From Salinispora arenicola (GTDB lineage Bacteria > Actinomycetota > Actinomycetes > Mycobacteriales > Micromonosporaceae): 64,000 nucleotides of DNA. The stretch's first letter is position 1. Each line of letters opens with the position of its first letter. The stretch lies in the NCBI RefSeq assembly GCF_006716065.1, contig NZ_VFOL01000001.1:3038001-3102000 (forward strand), read 5' to 3'. The notes beneath the pieces were generated by a model, which was given only the letters and a program-made list of their open reading frames with translations, searched no databases and was not told where the DNA came from. Positions 26,197 through 34,336 of the stretch are shown here, in pieces. A program made the translations under genes and the position numbers.

Positions 26197-27621
26197 TCAG
26201 CAGTCGAAGTACATCGCGAACTCGTGCGGGGTCGGGCGCAGGCGCACCGGGTCGACCTCGTTGGTCCGCTTCCAGTCGACCCAGGTGGAGATCAGGTCCG
26301 GGGTGAACACGCCACCGTCGAGTAGGTACTCGTGGTCGGCCTCGAGCGAGTCGAGCACCGCCGGTAGTGAACCCGGCACCTGCTTGACGTCGCCCCACTC
26401 CTCCGGCGGCAGATCGTACAGATCCTTGTCGATCGGGGCCGGAGGCTCGGTCTTGTTCTTGATGCCGTCCAGGCCGGCCATCAGCATCGCCGAGAAGGCC
26501 AGGTAGACGTTTGCCGAGGGGTCCGGCACACGGAACTCGACCCGCTTGGCCTTCGGGTTGCCGCCGGTGACCGGGATGCGGGTGCAGGCGGAGCGGTTGC
26601 GCTGCGAGTAGACCAGGTTGACCGGTGCCTCGAAGCCCGGTACCAGCCGGCGGAACGAGTTGACCGTCGGGTTGGTGAAGGCCAGCAGCGACGGCGCGTG
26701 CTGCAGTAGGCCGCCGATGTACCAGCGTGCGGTGTCCGACAGGCCGGCGTAGCCGGTCTCGTCGTAGAACAGCGGGTCACCGTTCAGCCACAGGCTCTGG
26801 TGGGTGTGCATGCCCGAGCCGTTGTCGCCGAACAGCGGCTTCGGCATGAAGGTGGCGGTCTTGCCGTTCGCCCAGGTCTCGTTCTTCACCATGTACTTGA
26901 AGAGCTGGAGCTGGTCTGCGGCGTGCAGCAGGGTCGAGAACTTGTAGTTGATCTCGGCCTGGCCGGCGGTGCCGACCTCGTGGTGCGAACGCTCCACGGT
27001 GTAGCCGGCATCGACCAGCCGACGGACGATCTTGTCGCGCAGGTCGGCGTAGTGGTCGATCGGCGGCACTGGGAAGTAGCCACCCTTGTACGCGGTCTTG
27101 TAGCCGCGGTTACCACCCTCCTCGTCGCGGCCGGTGTTCCACCAGCCCTCGACCGAGTCGATGTAGTAGTACGACTGGTTCGCCGAGGTCTCGTGGCGGA
27201 TCGAGTCGAAGATGTAGAACTCGGCCTCCGCGCCGAAGTACGCGGTGTCGGCAATGCCGCTGGCCGCCAGGTACGCCTCGGCCTTCTTCGCCACGTTCCG
27301 GGGGTCGCGGGAGTACGCCTCGCGGGTGAACGGGTCATGGATGAAGAAGTTGAGCGCGAGGGTCTTCTGCGCGCGGAACGGGTCGATGAACGCGGTGGCG
27401 ACATCCGGGAGCAGCAGCATGTCCGACTCGTGGATTGCCTGGAAGCCGCGGATGGACGACCCGTCGAACGCGAGGCCGTCGGTGAAGAGGTCGTCGTCGA
27501 CCGACTCGGCGGGCACGTTGAAGTGCTGCATCACGCCGGGCAGGTCACAGAAACGTACGTCGACGAACTTCACGTCCTCGTTCTTGAGGTAACGCAGCAG
27601 TTCCTCGGGATTGGCAAACAC
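26197..27621 (-). CDS. glnA: Glutamine synthetase type I (GlnA)
   Basis: GTG 27621, directly after the ribosome site GGAGGA, gives the standard 474 residues (an upstream GTG would add seven). The enzyme makes glutamine from glutamate, ammonia and ATP as a dodecamer. Family signatures are complete: [67 protein letters not shown] and [21 protein letters not shown]. The adenylylation loop YDLPPEE is present with Tyr402, so activity is open to control by GlnE encoded at 18467. A -10 element and a four-half-site GlnR box lie upstream. Confidence 0.97.
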   Translation of the reverse strand: MFANPEELLRYLKNEDVKFVDVRFCDLPGVMQHFNVPAESVDDDLFTDGLAFDGSSIRGFQAIHESDMLLLPDVATAFIDPFRAQKTLALNFFIHDPFTREAYSRDPRNVAKKAEAYLAASGIADTAYFGAEAEFYIFDSIRHETSANQSYYYIDSVEGWWNTGRDEEGGNRGYKTAYKGGYFPVPPIDHYADLRDKIVRRLVDAGYTVERSHHEVGTAGQAEINYKFSTLLHAADQLQLFKYMVKNETWANGKTATFMPKPLFGDNGSGMHTHQSLWLNGDPLFYDETGYAGLSDTARWYIGGLLQHAPSLLAFTNPTVNSFRRLVPGFEAPVNLVYSQRNRSACTRIPVTGGNPKAKRVEFRVPDPSANVYLAFSAMLMAGLDGIKNKTEPPAPIDKDLYDLPPEEWGDVKQVPGSLPAVLDSLEADHEYLLDGGVFTPDLISTWVDWKRTNEVDPVRLRPTPHEFAMYFDC

Positions 27622-27663
27622 TCGTCCTCCTGGCTCGTCCACTGGGTGGCTAGGCTGCTGGCG

Positions 27664-27669
27664 ACGCTA
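27664..27669 (-). promoter_or_regulatory. -10 element TAGCGT of glnA
   Basis: TAGCGT is followed by a leader of about 36 nt with GGAGGA before GTG 27621. No -35 hexamer is recognisable, which fits an activator-dependent promoter with the GlnR box just upstream. Confidence 0.5.
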
Positions 27670-27679
27670 TGGCCGTGCG

Positions 27680-27717
27680 GTTGCCCGGCCATGTCTTCAG
27701 TGTTTCTGCCGTGTTAC
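27680..27717 (-). promoter_or_regulatory. GlnR-type operator of glnA (four half-sites)
   Basis: Read on the minus strand the site is GTAAC-n6-GAAAC-n6-GACAT-n6-GCAAC, matching the actinobacterial GlnR consensus gTnAC-n6-GaAAC repeated twice. The 11-bp periodicity is exact. It covers about -23 to -60 from the predicted start site, where a response regulator would replace a -35 element. GlnR itself is not encoded in this window. Confidence 0.75.
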
Positions 27718-27859
27718 GTCCCGTGGGGCGCCATCCGCGCGAGGCGGGTCAGACCCGCATTCGTCCAGGGACGCGACCAGCTGTGCCATTATAGTGGTAG
27801 TTGCACCGCTTGGCCCTTTTGGTGAGGTAGGTCGGCGCGTTTCCACCCGCAGGACTGGC

Positions 27860-27865
27860 TACCCT
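27860..27865 (+). promoter_or_regulatory. -10 element TACCCT, leaderless RDD gene
   Basis: TACCCT ends 8 nt before GTG 27874. Confidence 0.45.
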
Positions 27866-27873
27866 TGACTGCT

Positions 27874-28269
27874 GTGACAATCTCGGCTGACCACCCCGTG
27901 CCGCCCACCCCTGGAACGTCCTTCAGTCAGATCCTGGGGCGGCGATTCGGAGCGCTGGTGATCGACTGGCTGCTGTGCATACTGGTTGCCAACACCTTCG
28001 CCGACCCATTCCGCGACGGATGGGCCCCCGTGCTGGTGCTCATCGTCGAATACGGCTTCTTCATCGGTCTGTTCGCCCAGACCCCCGGGATGTACATCAC
28101 GAGAGTCCGCTGCGTGTCCTGGGTCAGCGGTGGTCGGATCGGGGTCCTCCGTGCCCTCCTGCGCGGCGCCCTGCTCGCCCTCGTCGTACCCGCCCTGATC
28201 ATGGATGTCAACCGTCGTGGCCTGCACGACCGAGCCGCCGGCTCGGTCGTCACGTCCGTCGCGCGCTGA
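27874..28269 (+). CDS. RDD family membrane protein
   Basis: The 131-residue product from GTG 27874 (TTG 27865 is a less likely start) has three hydrophobic segments (ALVIDWLLCILVANTF, VLVLIVEYGFFIGLF, LLALVVPALIMD). It also has the RDD pattern: LGRRFGALVIDW near the start, QTPGMYITRVRCV after the second segment and RRGLHDRAAGSVV at the end. RDD proteins are small membrane proteins of uncertain, possibly transport, function. In many actinobacteria one lies between glnA and a DUF4191 gene, and that order is kept here. It converges with the DUF4191 gene across a hairpin. Confidence 0.85.
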   Translation: MTISADHPVPPTPGTSFSQILGRRFGALVIDWLLCILVANTFADPFRDGWAPVLVLIVEYGFFIGLFAQTPGMYITRVRCVSWVSGGRIGVLRALLRGALLALVVPALIMDVNRRGLHDRAAGSVVTSVAR

Positions 28270-28299
28270 CCCTTTCCCGCGACGGGCACGTCAGCGATG

Positions 28300-28328
28300 C
28301 CGTGGTCGCAGCCGGTCAGCGACCACGG
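28300..28328. terminator. Hairpin between RDD and DUF4191 genes
   Basis: A perfect 10-bp stem CCGTGGTCGC / GCGACCACGG (28300-28309 with 28319-28328) has a 9-nt loop and overlaps the last codons of the convergent DUF4191 gene. It probably serves the RDD gene. Confidence 0.55.
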
Positions 28329-29005
28329 GCCTGGCGGAAAGCGCCCTTCGGGGGACGCATGTTCTTCGGGATCGCGCCCTTGGGCAGCTGCGGACGCGCA
28401 CTGAGCGCCTTGAGGCGCTTGTCCAGCGCGTTGACGTCGCGGCCACTGAGCTTGCGCGGCAACCGCATCAGCGTCATCCGCAGCTTACGGACCGGCAACT
28501 CACCCTCCTCCTGGCCGATCATGTAGTCGTAGAGCGGCGCCGAGCCGATCACCTTGGCCAACCGTCGCTTCTCCTGGCCGAGCAGGCTGCGCACCCGCTG
28601 TGGATTACCCTCCGCCAGCAGGATCACTCCCGAGCGGCCGATGACCAGGTGCACCATGTCCATCTGAGTGGTCGAGCTGACCGCCGGGGTGACCCGCCAG
28701 TCGCCGCGCATGTTCTCGATGATCTGTGCCGCCGCGCCCGGCTGGCCCTCCGCGGCGTTCATCATCGCCCGGTTGGACCGGAGGTTGAGCACGATCAGCA
28801 GGGAGAGCAGCGTCAACAGGATGCCCAGTGGGATCCAGAGCCAACCCCACACGAGGAAGGCGACCACGGTCAGCGCGAGCGGGATGACCACCGCGGCGAA
28901 GGCCAGGGGCGCGAACCACCGGTCCTGCTTGGCGGTGAACCGAAACACCATCCCGATCTGCTTCAGCCGCTGGCCGAACGAGACCTTCTCCTGGGGCTTT
29001 GCCAT
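28316..29005 (-). CDS. DUF4191 membrane protein
   Basis: The 229-residue product starts MAKPQEKVSFGQRLKQIGMVFRFT and has two close membrane segments (about 35-50 and 52-72) followed by a cytoplasmic domain with RGDWRVTPAV, VIGRSGVILLAEG and basic C-terminal tail. This is the DUF4191 family, conserved in actinobacteria next to lipA/lipB and glnA but without known function. Here the usual neighbour lipA is displaced 5 kb by the NO synthase block. TAGACT 7 nt before ATG 29005 predicts a leaderless mRNA. Confidence 0.85.
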   Translation of the reverse strand: MAKPQEKVSFGQRLKQIGMVFRFTAKQDRWFAPLAFAAVVIPLALTVVAFLVWGWLWIPLGILLTLLSLLIVLNLRSNRAMMNAAEGQPGAAAQIIENMRGDWRVTPAVSSTTQMDMVHLVIGRSGVILLAEGNPQRVRSLLGQEKRRLAKVIGSAPLYDYMIGQEEGELPVRKLRMTLMRLPRKLSGRDVNALDKRLKALSARPQLPKGAIPKNMRPPKGAFRQARGR

Positions 29006-29012
29006 GCTCCCG

Positions 29013-29018
29013 AGTCTA
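29013..29018 (-). promoter_or_regulatory. -10 element TAGACT, leaderless DUF4191 gene
   Basis: TAGACT ends 7 nt before ATG 29005. Confidence 0.5.
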
Positions 29019-29096
29019 GTGGTCGGCGAATCACCCGCTCAGCCGCGGCCGGCTTGTTCAGGTGTGCCGGCGACCGACCTGGGGACAGGTTCCGAG

Positions 29097-29732
29097 CTAC
29101 TGCTCCTGAATCGCCCGTAACAGGATCTCGCTCGCCTTCTGTGCGGCTTGCGCGTCGGCGCGTAGCCGATCCGACTGTTCGGAGAGGCGTGACTCCGCTC
29201 GGGACAGGGCCTCATGGGCAACCTGGACTGCGCTCACGAGCGCCTCGTGCCGTGCCTGCAGTTCCTGAAACCGGTGCCGGAGGTCGGCGGCCTGAGAGTC
29301 GGTGGAACGAACGGCGTGGGCGTGGGTGTGGGCGAGGATGTCCTCGGCCTGGCGTCGTGCCTCGGCGAGGATCTCCGAACTCTCCGCACCGGCGTCGCTG
29401 ATCGTGCGGTTGGCCTCCTCCTGTGCCCGCATGGTCAGCTCGACAGCCACCGGGTCAGCTGCCTGCGGCGCGGCGCTCGGTAGGGAACCGTAACGCAACA
29501 TCTCGATCTGGCCGACAAGGCCGTGGGCCTCGCGCCCCCTGCGGTCGATCTCGCCGTGCAGCAGCGACATGCGGTCATCGGCGAAGCGGGCCACCGCGGT
29601 GACCTCGGCCATGGAATACCACTGTCGGCCGCGGAAGCGGCGGGTCGTCAGGAGGCCGAGGCGTCGGGTTACCTCGCCGGGTTCTGGTTGCTCCGTGTCC
29701 TGCGCTGCGTTTCCAGGACCCTCGTTGGTCAT
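29097..29732 (-). CDS. Coiled-coil DivIVA-like protein in NO synthase operon
   Basis: The 211-residue protein is third in the operon and begins 4 nt after the flavohaemoglobin stop. The first 35 residues are polar. A block LGLLTTRRFRGRQWYSMAEVTAVARFADDRM then resembles the lipid-binding head and following hinge of DivIVA/Wag31-type proteins. From about residue 55 to the end it is almost continuous predicted coiled coil (EIDRRGREAHGLVGQIEML, ILAEARRQAEDILAHTHAHA, RHEALVSAVQVAHEALSRAE). No enzymatic motif is seen. Proteins of this kind mark poles or septa, or act as scaffolds. Tight coupling to NO synthesis genes is unusual and suggests scaffolding or localisation of the two enzymes. That is inference only. 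Confidence 0.7.
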   Translation of the reverse strand: MTNEGPGNAAQDTEQPEPGEVTRRLGLLTTRRFRGRQWYSMAEVTAVARFADDRMSLLHGEIDRRGREAHGLVGQIEMLRYGSLPSAAPQAADPVAVELTMRAQEEANRTISDAGAESSEILAEARRQAEDILAHTHAHAVRSTDSQAADLRHRFQELQARHEALVSAVQVAHEALSRAESRLSEQSDRLRADAQAAQKASEILLRAIQEQ

Positions 29733-29736
29733 CGGG

Positions 29737-30960
29737 CTATTCCCTATTGAGGTTACGCGGCGCCCGTGCTTCGGCCGCTGACAATGGTGGATAGTGTGAG
29801 TGGTCGTAGCTCTCGGTCATGATGCGGCTGGGGTCGACCCCGGAGGCGGCCAGCGCGGTGATGGAGGCTTGGGTCATTGCGGGGGATCCGCAGATGAGAA
29901 TGTCGGCCTCTACCCACGAACCGAGTCGCAACGCGACATCGACGGCTCGACCGACCGCGCCGTCCCAGCCCCACCCTAGCTCTACCGTCGGCACGTAGCG
30001 CAGCCATGGTGCGGTGCTGCCGTCGGTGCGAGGCATAGCCGGTGCCGATGCGGCGAGCTTCAACAGCGTCTGGTGGTCATAGAGATCGTCGGGGGTGTAG
30101 CCGCCCAACACCAGGGTGGTGGGTCGACCAGAACCCTGCTGGAGCTCTTCCACGATCGCGCGCAGCGGCGCCAGGCCGGTGCCTCCCGCGATGAGTAGGA
30201 GCGGTCGGTGCGGTGCGCGGTCGTAGGCCGACAGGGAGGCTCCAACGGGGTGCCCCAGCAGGAGAACATCACCGACGGTGATCCGTCGGACCAGATGGGT
30301 CGAGAATCGTCCTGCCGCCCGAACGTGGAACTCGATCGTCCCGTCCGGGCGGGGCGCGTTGGCTGGTGACAGGTACCGCCAGGTGCGCAGCGTCGGTATC
30401 TGCGTCGGCAGGGACTGTCCTGGTAGGTAGTCGCAGCGGTAGTTCGGTCGAAGGGTGATCACGGAGAGGTCGGAGCGGCGGCGCTCTGTGGTGATCACCT
30501 CCGCACGCCAGGACGGGGGCGTGTGCTGTTCGGACTCGGCGGCGCCGGCGAGCATCAAACCGGCGACAGCCTGGTACGCCTCAGCCCAGCTTGCCTTGAG
30601 GCTCGGCGTCCACTGGGGCCCAACGAAGTGCTCCAGCGTTGCCAGGAGGGCCTGGCCGACCCACATGTAGTGGCGATCCGCCAGTGGCACCGGCCGGCCC
30701 TCGAGGTCGACTCCGTGGAACCGCCGGTGGTCAGCCCCCAGCCGATGTGTGAATGCGGTGAGGGCTGCCGAATCATCGAGGCTCGTGATGATGTGGCCGA
30801 GTGCCGCGAGGAGTTTGTCCTCCTGATACTGCATGTTGACGGGAAACATGGTGCGGGTCTCAGGGGCGATGACAAACAGTGTCGCGTAGAAGTATTTCGC
30901 CGCTCTGGAGCCGGCGGCGGCGACTTGGTTCCAGCTCTGACGCAGGGCCGTGACATCCAT
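29737..30960 (-). CDS. hmp: Flavohaemoglobin (NO dioxygenase type)
   Basis: The 407-residue protein joins a globin (residues 1 to about 140) to a ferredoxin-reductase module. Key globin residues align with E. coli Hmp: Tyr25 (B10), Gln45 (E7) and proximal His78 (F8, LGADHRRF). The FAD domain has WRYLSPAN and the NAD domain LLIAGGTGLAPLRAIVEEL and CGSPAMTQASI. Such proteins oxidise NO to nitrate with O2 and NADH. ATG 30960 is 3 nt downstream of the NO synthase stop, so the genes are coupled. It could detoxify the NO made by its neighbour, convert it to nitrate, or use its reductase module to feed electrons to the synthase, which lacks one. Confidence 0.9.
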   Translation of the reverse strand: MDVTALRQSWNQVAAAGSRAAKYFYATLFVIAPETRTMFPVNMQYQEDKLLAALGHIITSLDDSAALTAFTHRLGADHRRFHGVDLEGRPVPLADRHYMWVGQALLATLEHFVGPQWTPSLKASWAEAYQAVAGLMLAGAAESEQHTPPSWRAEVITTERRRSDLSVITLRPNYRCDYLPGQSLPTQIPTLRTWRYLSPANAPRPDGTIEFHVRAAGRFSTHLVRRITVGDVLLLGHPVGASLSAYDRAPHRPLLLIAGGTGLAPLRAIVEELQQGSGRPTTLVLGGYTPDDLYDHQTLLKLAASAPAMPRTDGSTAPWLRYVPTVELGWGWDGAVGRAVDVALRLGSWVEADILICGSPAMTQASITALAASGVDPSRIMTESYDHSHYPPLSAAEARAPRNLNRE

Positions 30961-30963
30961 GGG

Positions 30964-32181
30964 TCAGCCCCCCTGTAGGGCGGCCGCGTTCTGCTCCCGC
31001 AGAGTTGGCTCCGACAGCGGTGTGCGGGCGCGTGGCCAGAAGTTCGGGTTAGGCATACGGGTGTCGTAGTAACGATGGTGTACCGCGTGGAGCGCTGCCC
31101 ACCCAACCGAGCCGTTGAGCCATGACCAGTCGCCGTAGACGGGACGCCCCGCCTGTTCTTCATGGGCGCAGAAGCGCATGAAGAGTTCTGACTCTCGGTG
31201 CGGTTCGGAGATCCGGACACCGGCATCACGGAAGCTGTGTAGGACAGCTTGATTGATAAGTAATGCCGCATGTTCTCGCCACAACGATGCCTCGTTCTCA
31301 GTATTGAGGCCCAGCCCTGCAGCTACGGTCCGTAGCTGGTTGTAACGGCCGACATCGCACATGTTGCGAGTGCCGATCTCGTCGGCGAGATAATGACCAT
31401 TGAACGGGGCGCAACTGTAGTTCACGCCACCGATGCGTAGGCGCATGTTGGCGATCACGGGTAGGGCGTGCCATTGGAGCCCGAGGTCTGCGAACCAGGC
31501 GTGATCGGGATGGGCCAGCGCGACCTCGCGCACCAGATGGCGAGGGACGTCAACGACGGTGGGATCCTCGGTGGCGGTTTCGATCACCCAGGGAAGCAGA
31601 TCGAACCTGCTGGCGACATCAGGTGGCTTCCAGCCAAGCTGTAGTGCCGCCTCGGTCATGCCCTGCTGGGCGGGGTCGCCCAGGACCTCGTCGTCCAGCT
31701 GCCATCCGCAGTATCGGATCAGTTGATCGTTCCAGATGCGGGCCCGTGGTCCTGTCTGCGGGTGATCAGGGGCGAACACGGTGATGACGGATCTGATCCG
31801 TCCCCCGTTGTCGGCGACCCGGAGGTGTTCGGCCAGCTCGCTGTCGATGCCGTTGATGGTAGTGACCGCGCGGCGGTCGCGGACCTGTAGTCCGGACCAG
31901 CGGGCTCGGCCGATACATCGCGCGGACTGTCGCCATGCTGCCCTGGCGCCGTAGGCCAGTTCGGCTGATGTCTGCCAGTAGGTGCCGGTGGTGGCGATTT
32001 CATCGAGGACGCCGGCGATGCGGTTGGCAACATCGGACAGTTTTCGTTCCTTGTAGTAGGCGGAGATGAATTCGATCGCCTCAGTGGAAGGGTCTTCGGT
32101 TGGATCTACCGAGGGTGGGTTGATGTGACGTGCAGGATATCTCACCTGCTCACTGCAATCGCGAGTATTGCTGACTGTCAA
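30964..32181 (-). CDS. nos: Bacterial nitric oxide synthase oxygenase
   Basis: The 405-residue product oxidises L-arginine to citrulline and NO. It is the oxygenase domain alone, as in all bacterial NOS of this type. The haem-ligating cysteine is Cys89 in SARCIGRARW, and the substrate-binding glutamate is Glu268 in ADEIGTRN. The blocks ITVFAPDHPQTGPRARIWN, LQWHALPVIANMRLRIGGVNYSCAPFNGHY and GDWSWLN...HHRYYDTRMPNPNF are family-typical. His263 stands where bacterial NOS normally has tryptophan (NGWYM). The start is TTG 32181, with GTG 32145 as an alternative; the N-terminus is about 30 residues longer than usual. It leads a three-gene operon with hmp and a coiled-coil gene. Confidence 0.93.
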   Translation of the reverse strand: MTVSNTRDCSEQVRYPARHINPPSVDPTEDPSTEAIEFISAYYKERKLSDVANRIAGVLDEIATTGTYWQTSAELAYGARAAWRQSARCIGRARWSGLQVRDRRAVTTINGIDSELAEHLRVADNGGRIRSVITVFAPDHPQTGPRARIWNDQLIRYCGWQLDDEVLGDPAQQGMTEAALQLGWKPPDVASRFDLLPWVIETATEDPTVVDVPRHLVREVALAHPDHAWFADLGLQWHALPVIANMRLRIGGVNYSCAPFNGHYLADEIGTRNMCDVGRYNQLRTVAAGLGLNTENEASLWREHAALLINQAVLHSFRDAGVRISEPHRESELFMRFCAHEEQAGRPVYGDWSWLNGSVGWAALHAVHHRYYDTRMPNPNFWPRARTPLSEPTLREQNAAALQGG

Positions 32182-32219
32182 TCGGACCCCCGGCTACATC
32201 GGCTCACTCGTGTCGTTCA

Positions 32220-32236
32220 TTGAGCTTGCCGCTCAA
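32220..32236. promoter_or_regulatory. Inverted repeat upstream of NO synthase operon
   Basis: TTGAGC-n5-GCTCAA is a perfect 6-bp inverted repeat about 40 bp upstream of the TTG start of the synthase gene. It could be an operator; no regulator is encoded next to it. Confidence 0.35.
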
Positions 32237-32671
32237 GAACTTAATGGGGTTGCTCGCTTTAGGGTCGGCGCCATGCCAGCATTCCTGGAGATTCGCGAAC
32301 TGTCAAGACTGGATAGATAAACTTTGGGTATTCTCGCCCAACTCGGCTCACAGTCTGTTGATTCGAGGGTCTACCGGGCTGTGACCTGGGGTTCTGGGTC
32401 AGGGGGCACGCACTAAACGGGCTGGGTTCTATCGTGTCGACCGGTGACCCACGTGCAGGCGGGGTGAAGGCGGTGTCCGAAGCGCGGGTGGTAGACCGGG
32501 TACTTTCGGCAGCAGGGGAGCGGGCGATCGCGCACAACGCGTTGGCGTGTATGGATGCGGACCTGGCGCTGTCGAAGGCAGCGGGCCGGCAGCGGATGGC
32601 TGCGAGGCAGGGCGAGTTGGATCTGTGTCTGGCGGACGCTTCGGCCAACGGGGGCGGTCGGATTGGTAGCC
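32237..32671. other. Gene-free stretch upstream of NO synthase operon
   Basis: No convincing gene was found. A plus-strand frame at 32434-32715 (93 codons) has no ribosome site or recognisable domain and overlaps the end of the next gene. Base composition is lower in GC at 32240-32360 than in the surroundings, consistent with a promoter region or a junction of inserted DNA. Confidence 0.4.
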
Positions 32672-34279
32672 TCAGGACAGATAGAGGCGCCAGCCTGGGA
32701 TTCGGTGCAGGGTGAGGGCGTCGGCGCGCAGTCGCTCGTCCAGGCGTGCCGCCAGCGGCGAATCGTCCGGTGCGACCCAGGCGACGTCGGTGGCGGCGTC
32801 GACCGCCCGTCGGTAGGGCGGGTAACGGTCGTGGCCCGGGCTCAGGTCGTCGTCCACGACGGCGCAGACGATGTCCTCCGCGCTGGCGAAGGTCAGTCGG
32901 TTGCAGGTCCAGTAGCCGCCGTACACGTGCCGCACGTCCATCGCCCGCAGGGTCGCCACCAGCTCGACATGGTGGGCCTCGGCGGCCCGGTGGGCGGGCA
33001 CGGTGGCGATCGCCGCCCCGGTGGCGACGGCGGCGGTGCCGAGCGCCCCGGCGAGCACCCCGATCGCGGCGACGCGAGCCGGGCCCGGTAGGCCCGGTGA
33101 CCGCCGTCGGGCCGCCAGCCACACCGGCCAGAGCAGCACCGGTACGGAGATGAGCAGGCAGGACAGGTACCGGGAGCTCTCCACCGGAGTGTGCCCAGCG
33201 GCGCTGCTGGCTGCGTAACTGGCCAGCGTCGCCACCGCCGCCGCGACCAGGGCGAGGGAGAGGGCCGCCGCGGTGGCGTCGGCGACCGTGCGGCCGCCGC
33301 CCGGGGCGGGCACCGGTGGCCGCCGGTGCACCCGGAGCCGTCGCCACGCGGCCACGGTGGCCGCGACCACAAGCACCGGCAGGGCGGCGGACCACCAGAG
33401 TTGCCAGCCCGCGCAGGCACCGGGTGAGCAGAAGCCCATGCCCAGCGCCGGGCCGAGCACCAGGGCTCCGGGCAGCCGCTCCGCCCAACTGGCCGGTTGT
33501 CCGGCACCGCTGGCGACGAGTACCGCGGACACCGGGCTGCGCCCCGTCGCCAGGCTGTCCAGCAGTAGCGGAGCCGACCCGACCAGGGCGCCGACGCCGA
33601 ATAGTGCCCCGGCCCAGCCGCGTAGCTCCCGCCACCGAAACGCCACCAGCACCACCCCGGTGCCGATCACGTACGGCAGGACCAGGGGATCCACCCAGAC
33701 CATCAGCCCGGCCAGGAGTCCCCAGCCGATCCAGCGGGGCAGCCGGTGGCCGGGCCGGCCGGCTGCCAGGTCGTACGCGAGCACCGCGAGCGCCACCCCG
33801 GCCGCGTTCATCTCCGGATACCCGCCACCGGCGATCAGCTGGTTCTTCACGACTCGGTCGGACCCGAACGCGAGCAGCGCGGTGACCAGCAGCGCATACC
33901 AGCGGTCTCCGGTGAGGCGGAGCGTGAGTCGCCAGGCCAACAGCGCGAACACGGCGTACAGGGCCAGGGTGGGCAGGCGCAGGGCCAGGGTCGACGGGCC
34001 GGTCAGCGCGATGAGCGGTGCCGCCAGGTAGGCCTCCAGCGTCCCCATGTACGCCTGACCGTAGAACCAGACCGGGAACTCACGTCCCTGCGCGATGTGC
34101 AGGGCGGCGAGCCCCATCGTCGCCTCGTCGCTGTTCGTCGGCGGCGTGTCGGTCAGCAGCAGAAGGAGGCGGTACCCCACCCCCGCAGTGAGGACCGTCC
34201 CGGCCAGCGCGTCCAGTAGCCGGGGCCGGCGAGCGGCGTGCGGTGGGACACGGCTCCGCTCGCCTGCGTCGATGGCCAT
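32672..34279 (-). CDS. GT-C-type membrane glycosyltransferase-like protein
   Basis: The 535-residue product has about 11 membrane segments. Right after the first one comes the loop TDTPPTNSDEATMGLAALHIAQGREF, then PVWFYGQAYMGTLEAYLAAP. An acidic pair (DE) at this position is the hallmark of GT-C enzymes that use polyprenyl-phosphate sugars, as in the ArnT/PMT-like families. The C-terminal 110 residues are soluble and extracytoplasmic (HVYGGYWTCNRLTFASAEDIVCAVVDDD). Substrate and product are unknown. It lies on the same strand as lipA (57 nt away) but inside the block that splits lipA from the DUF4191 gene. Confidence 0.75.
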   Translation of the reverse strand: MAIDAGERSRVPPHAARRPRLLDALAGTVLTAGVGYRLLLLLTDTPPTNSDEATMGLAALHIAQGREFPVWFYGQAYMGTLEAYLAAPLIALTGPSTLALRLPTLALYAVFALLAWRLTLRLTGDRWYALLVTALLAFGSDRVVKNQLIAGGGYPEMNAAGVALAVLAYDLAAGRPGHRLPRWIGWGLLAGLMVWVDPLVLPYVIGTGVVLVAFRWRELRGWAGALFGVGALVGSAPLLLDSLATGRSPVSAVLVASGAGQPASWAERLPGALVLGPALGMGFCSPGACAGWQLWWSAALPVLVVAATVAAWRRLRVHRRPPVPAPGGGRTVADATAAALSLALVAAAVATLASYAASSAAGHTPVESSRYLSCLLISVPVLLWPVWLAARRRSPGLPGPARVAAIGVLAGALGTAAVATGAAIATVPAHRAAEAHHVELVATLRAMDVRHVYGGYWTCNRLTFASAEDIVCAVVDDDLSPGHDRYPPYRRAVDAATDVAWVAPDDSPLAARLDERLRADALTLHRIPGWRLYLS

Positions 34280-34336
34280 GGGGCGATCATGACATCTCGG
34301 GCGGACGGGCTCCGCGGCGGGCCAGACCGGGAGCGG

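Noticed and set aside
32164..32184. TTGACA at the NO synthase start as a -35 element
   Set aside because: The hexamer coincides with the TTG start codon and has no good -10 at normal spacing; it is more likely coding.
32434..32715. Plus-strand frame of 93 codons upstream of the NO operon
   Set aside because: It has no ribosome site, no recognisable domain and overlaps the 3' end of the glycosyltransferase-like gene; composition looks like a chance open frame in high-GC DNA.
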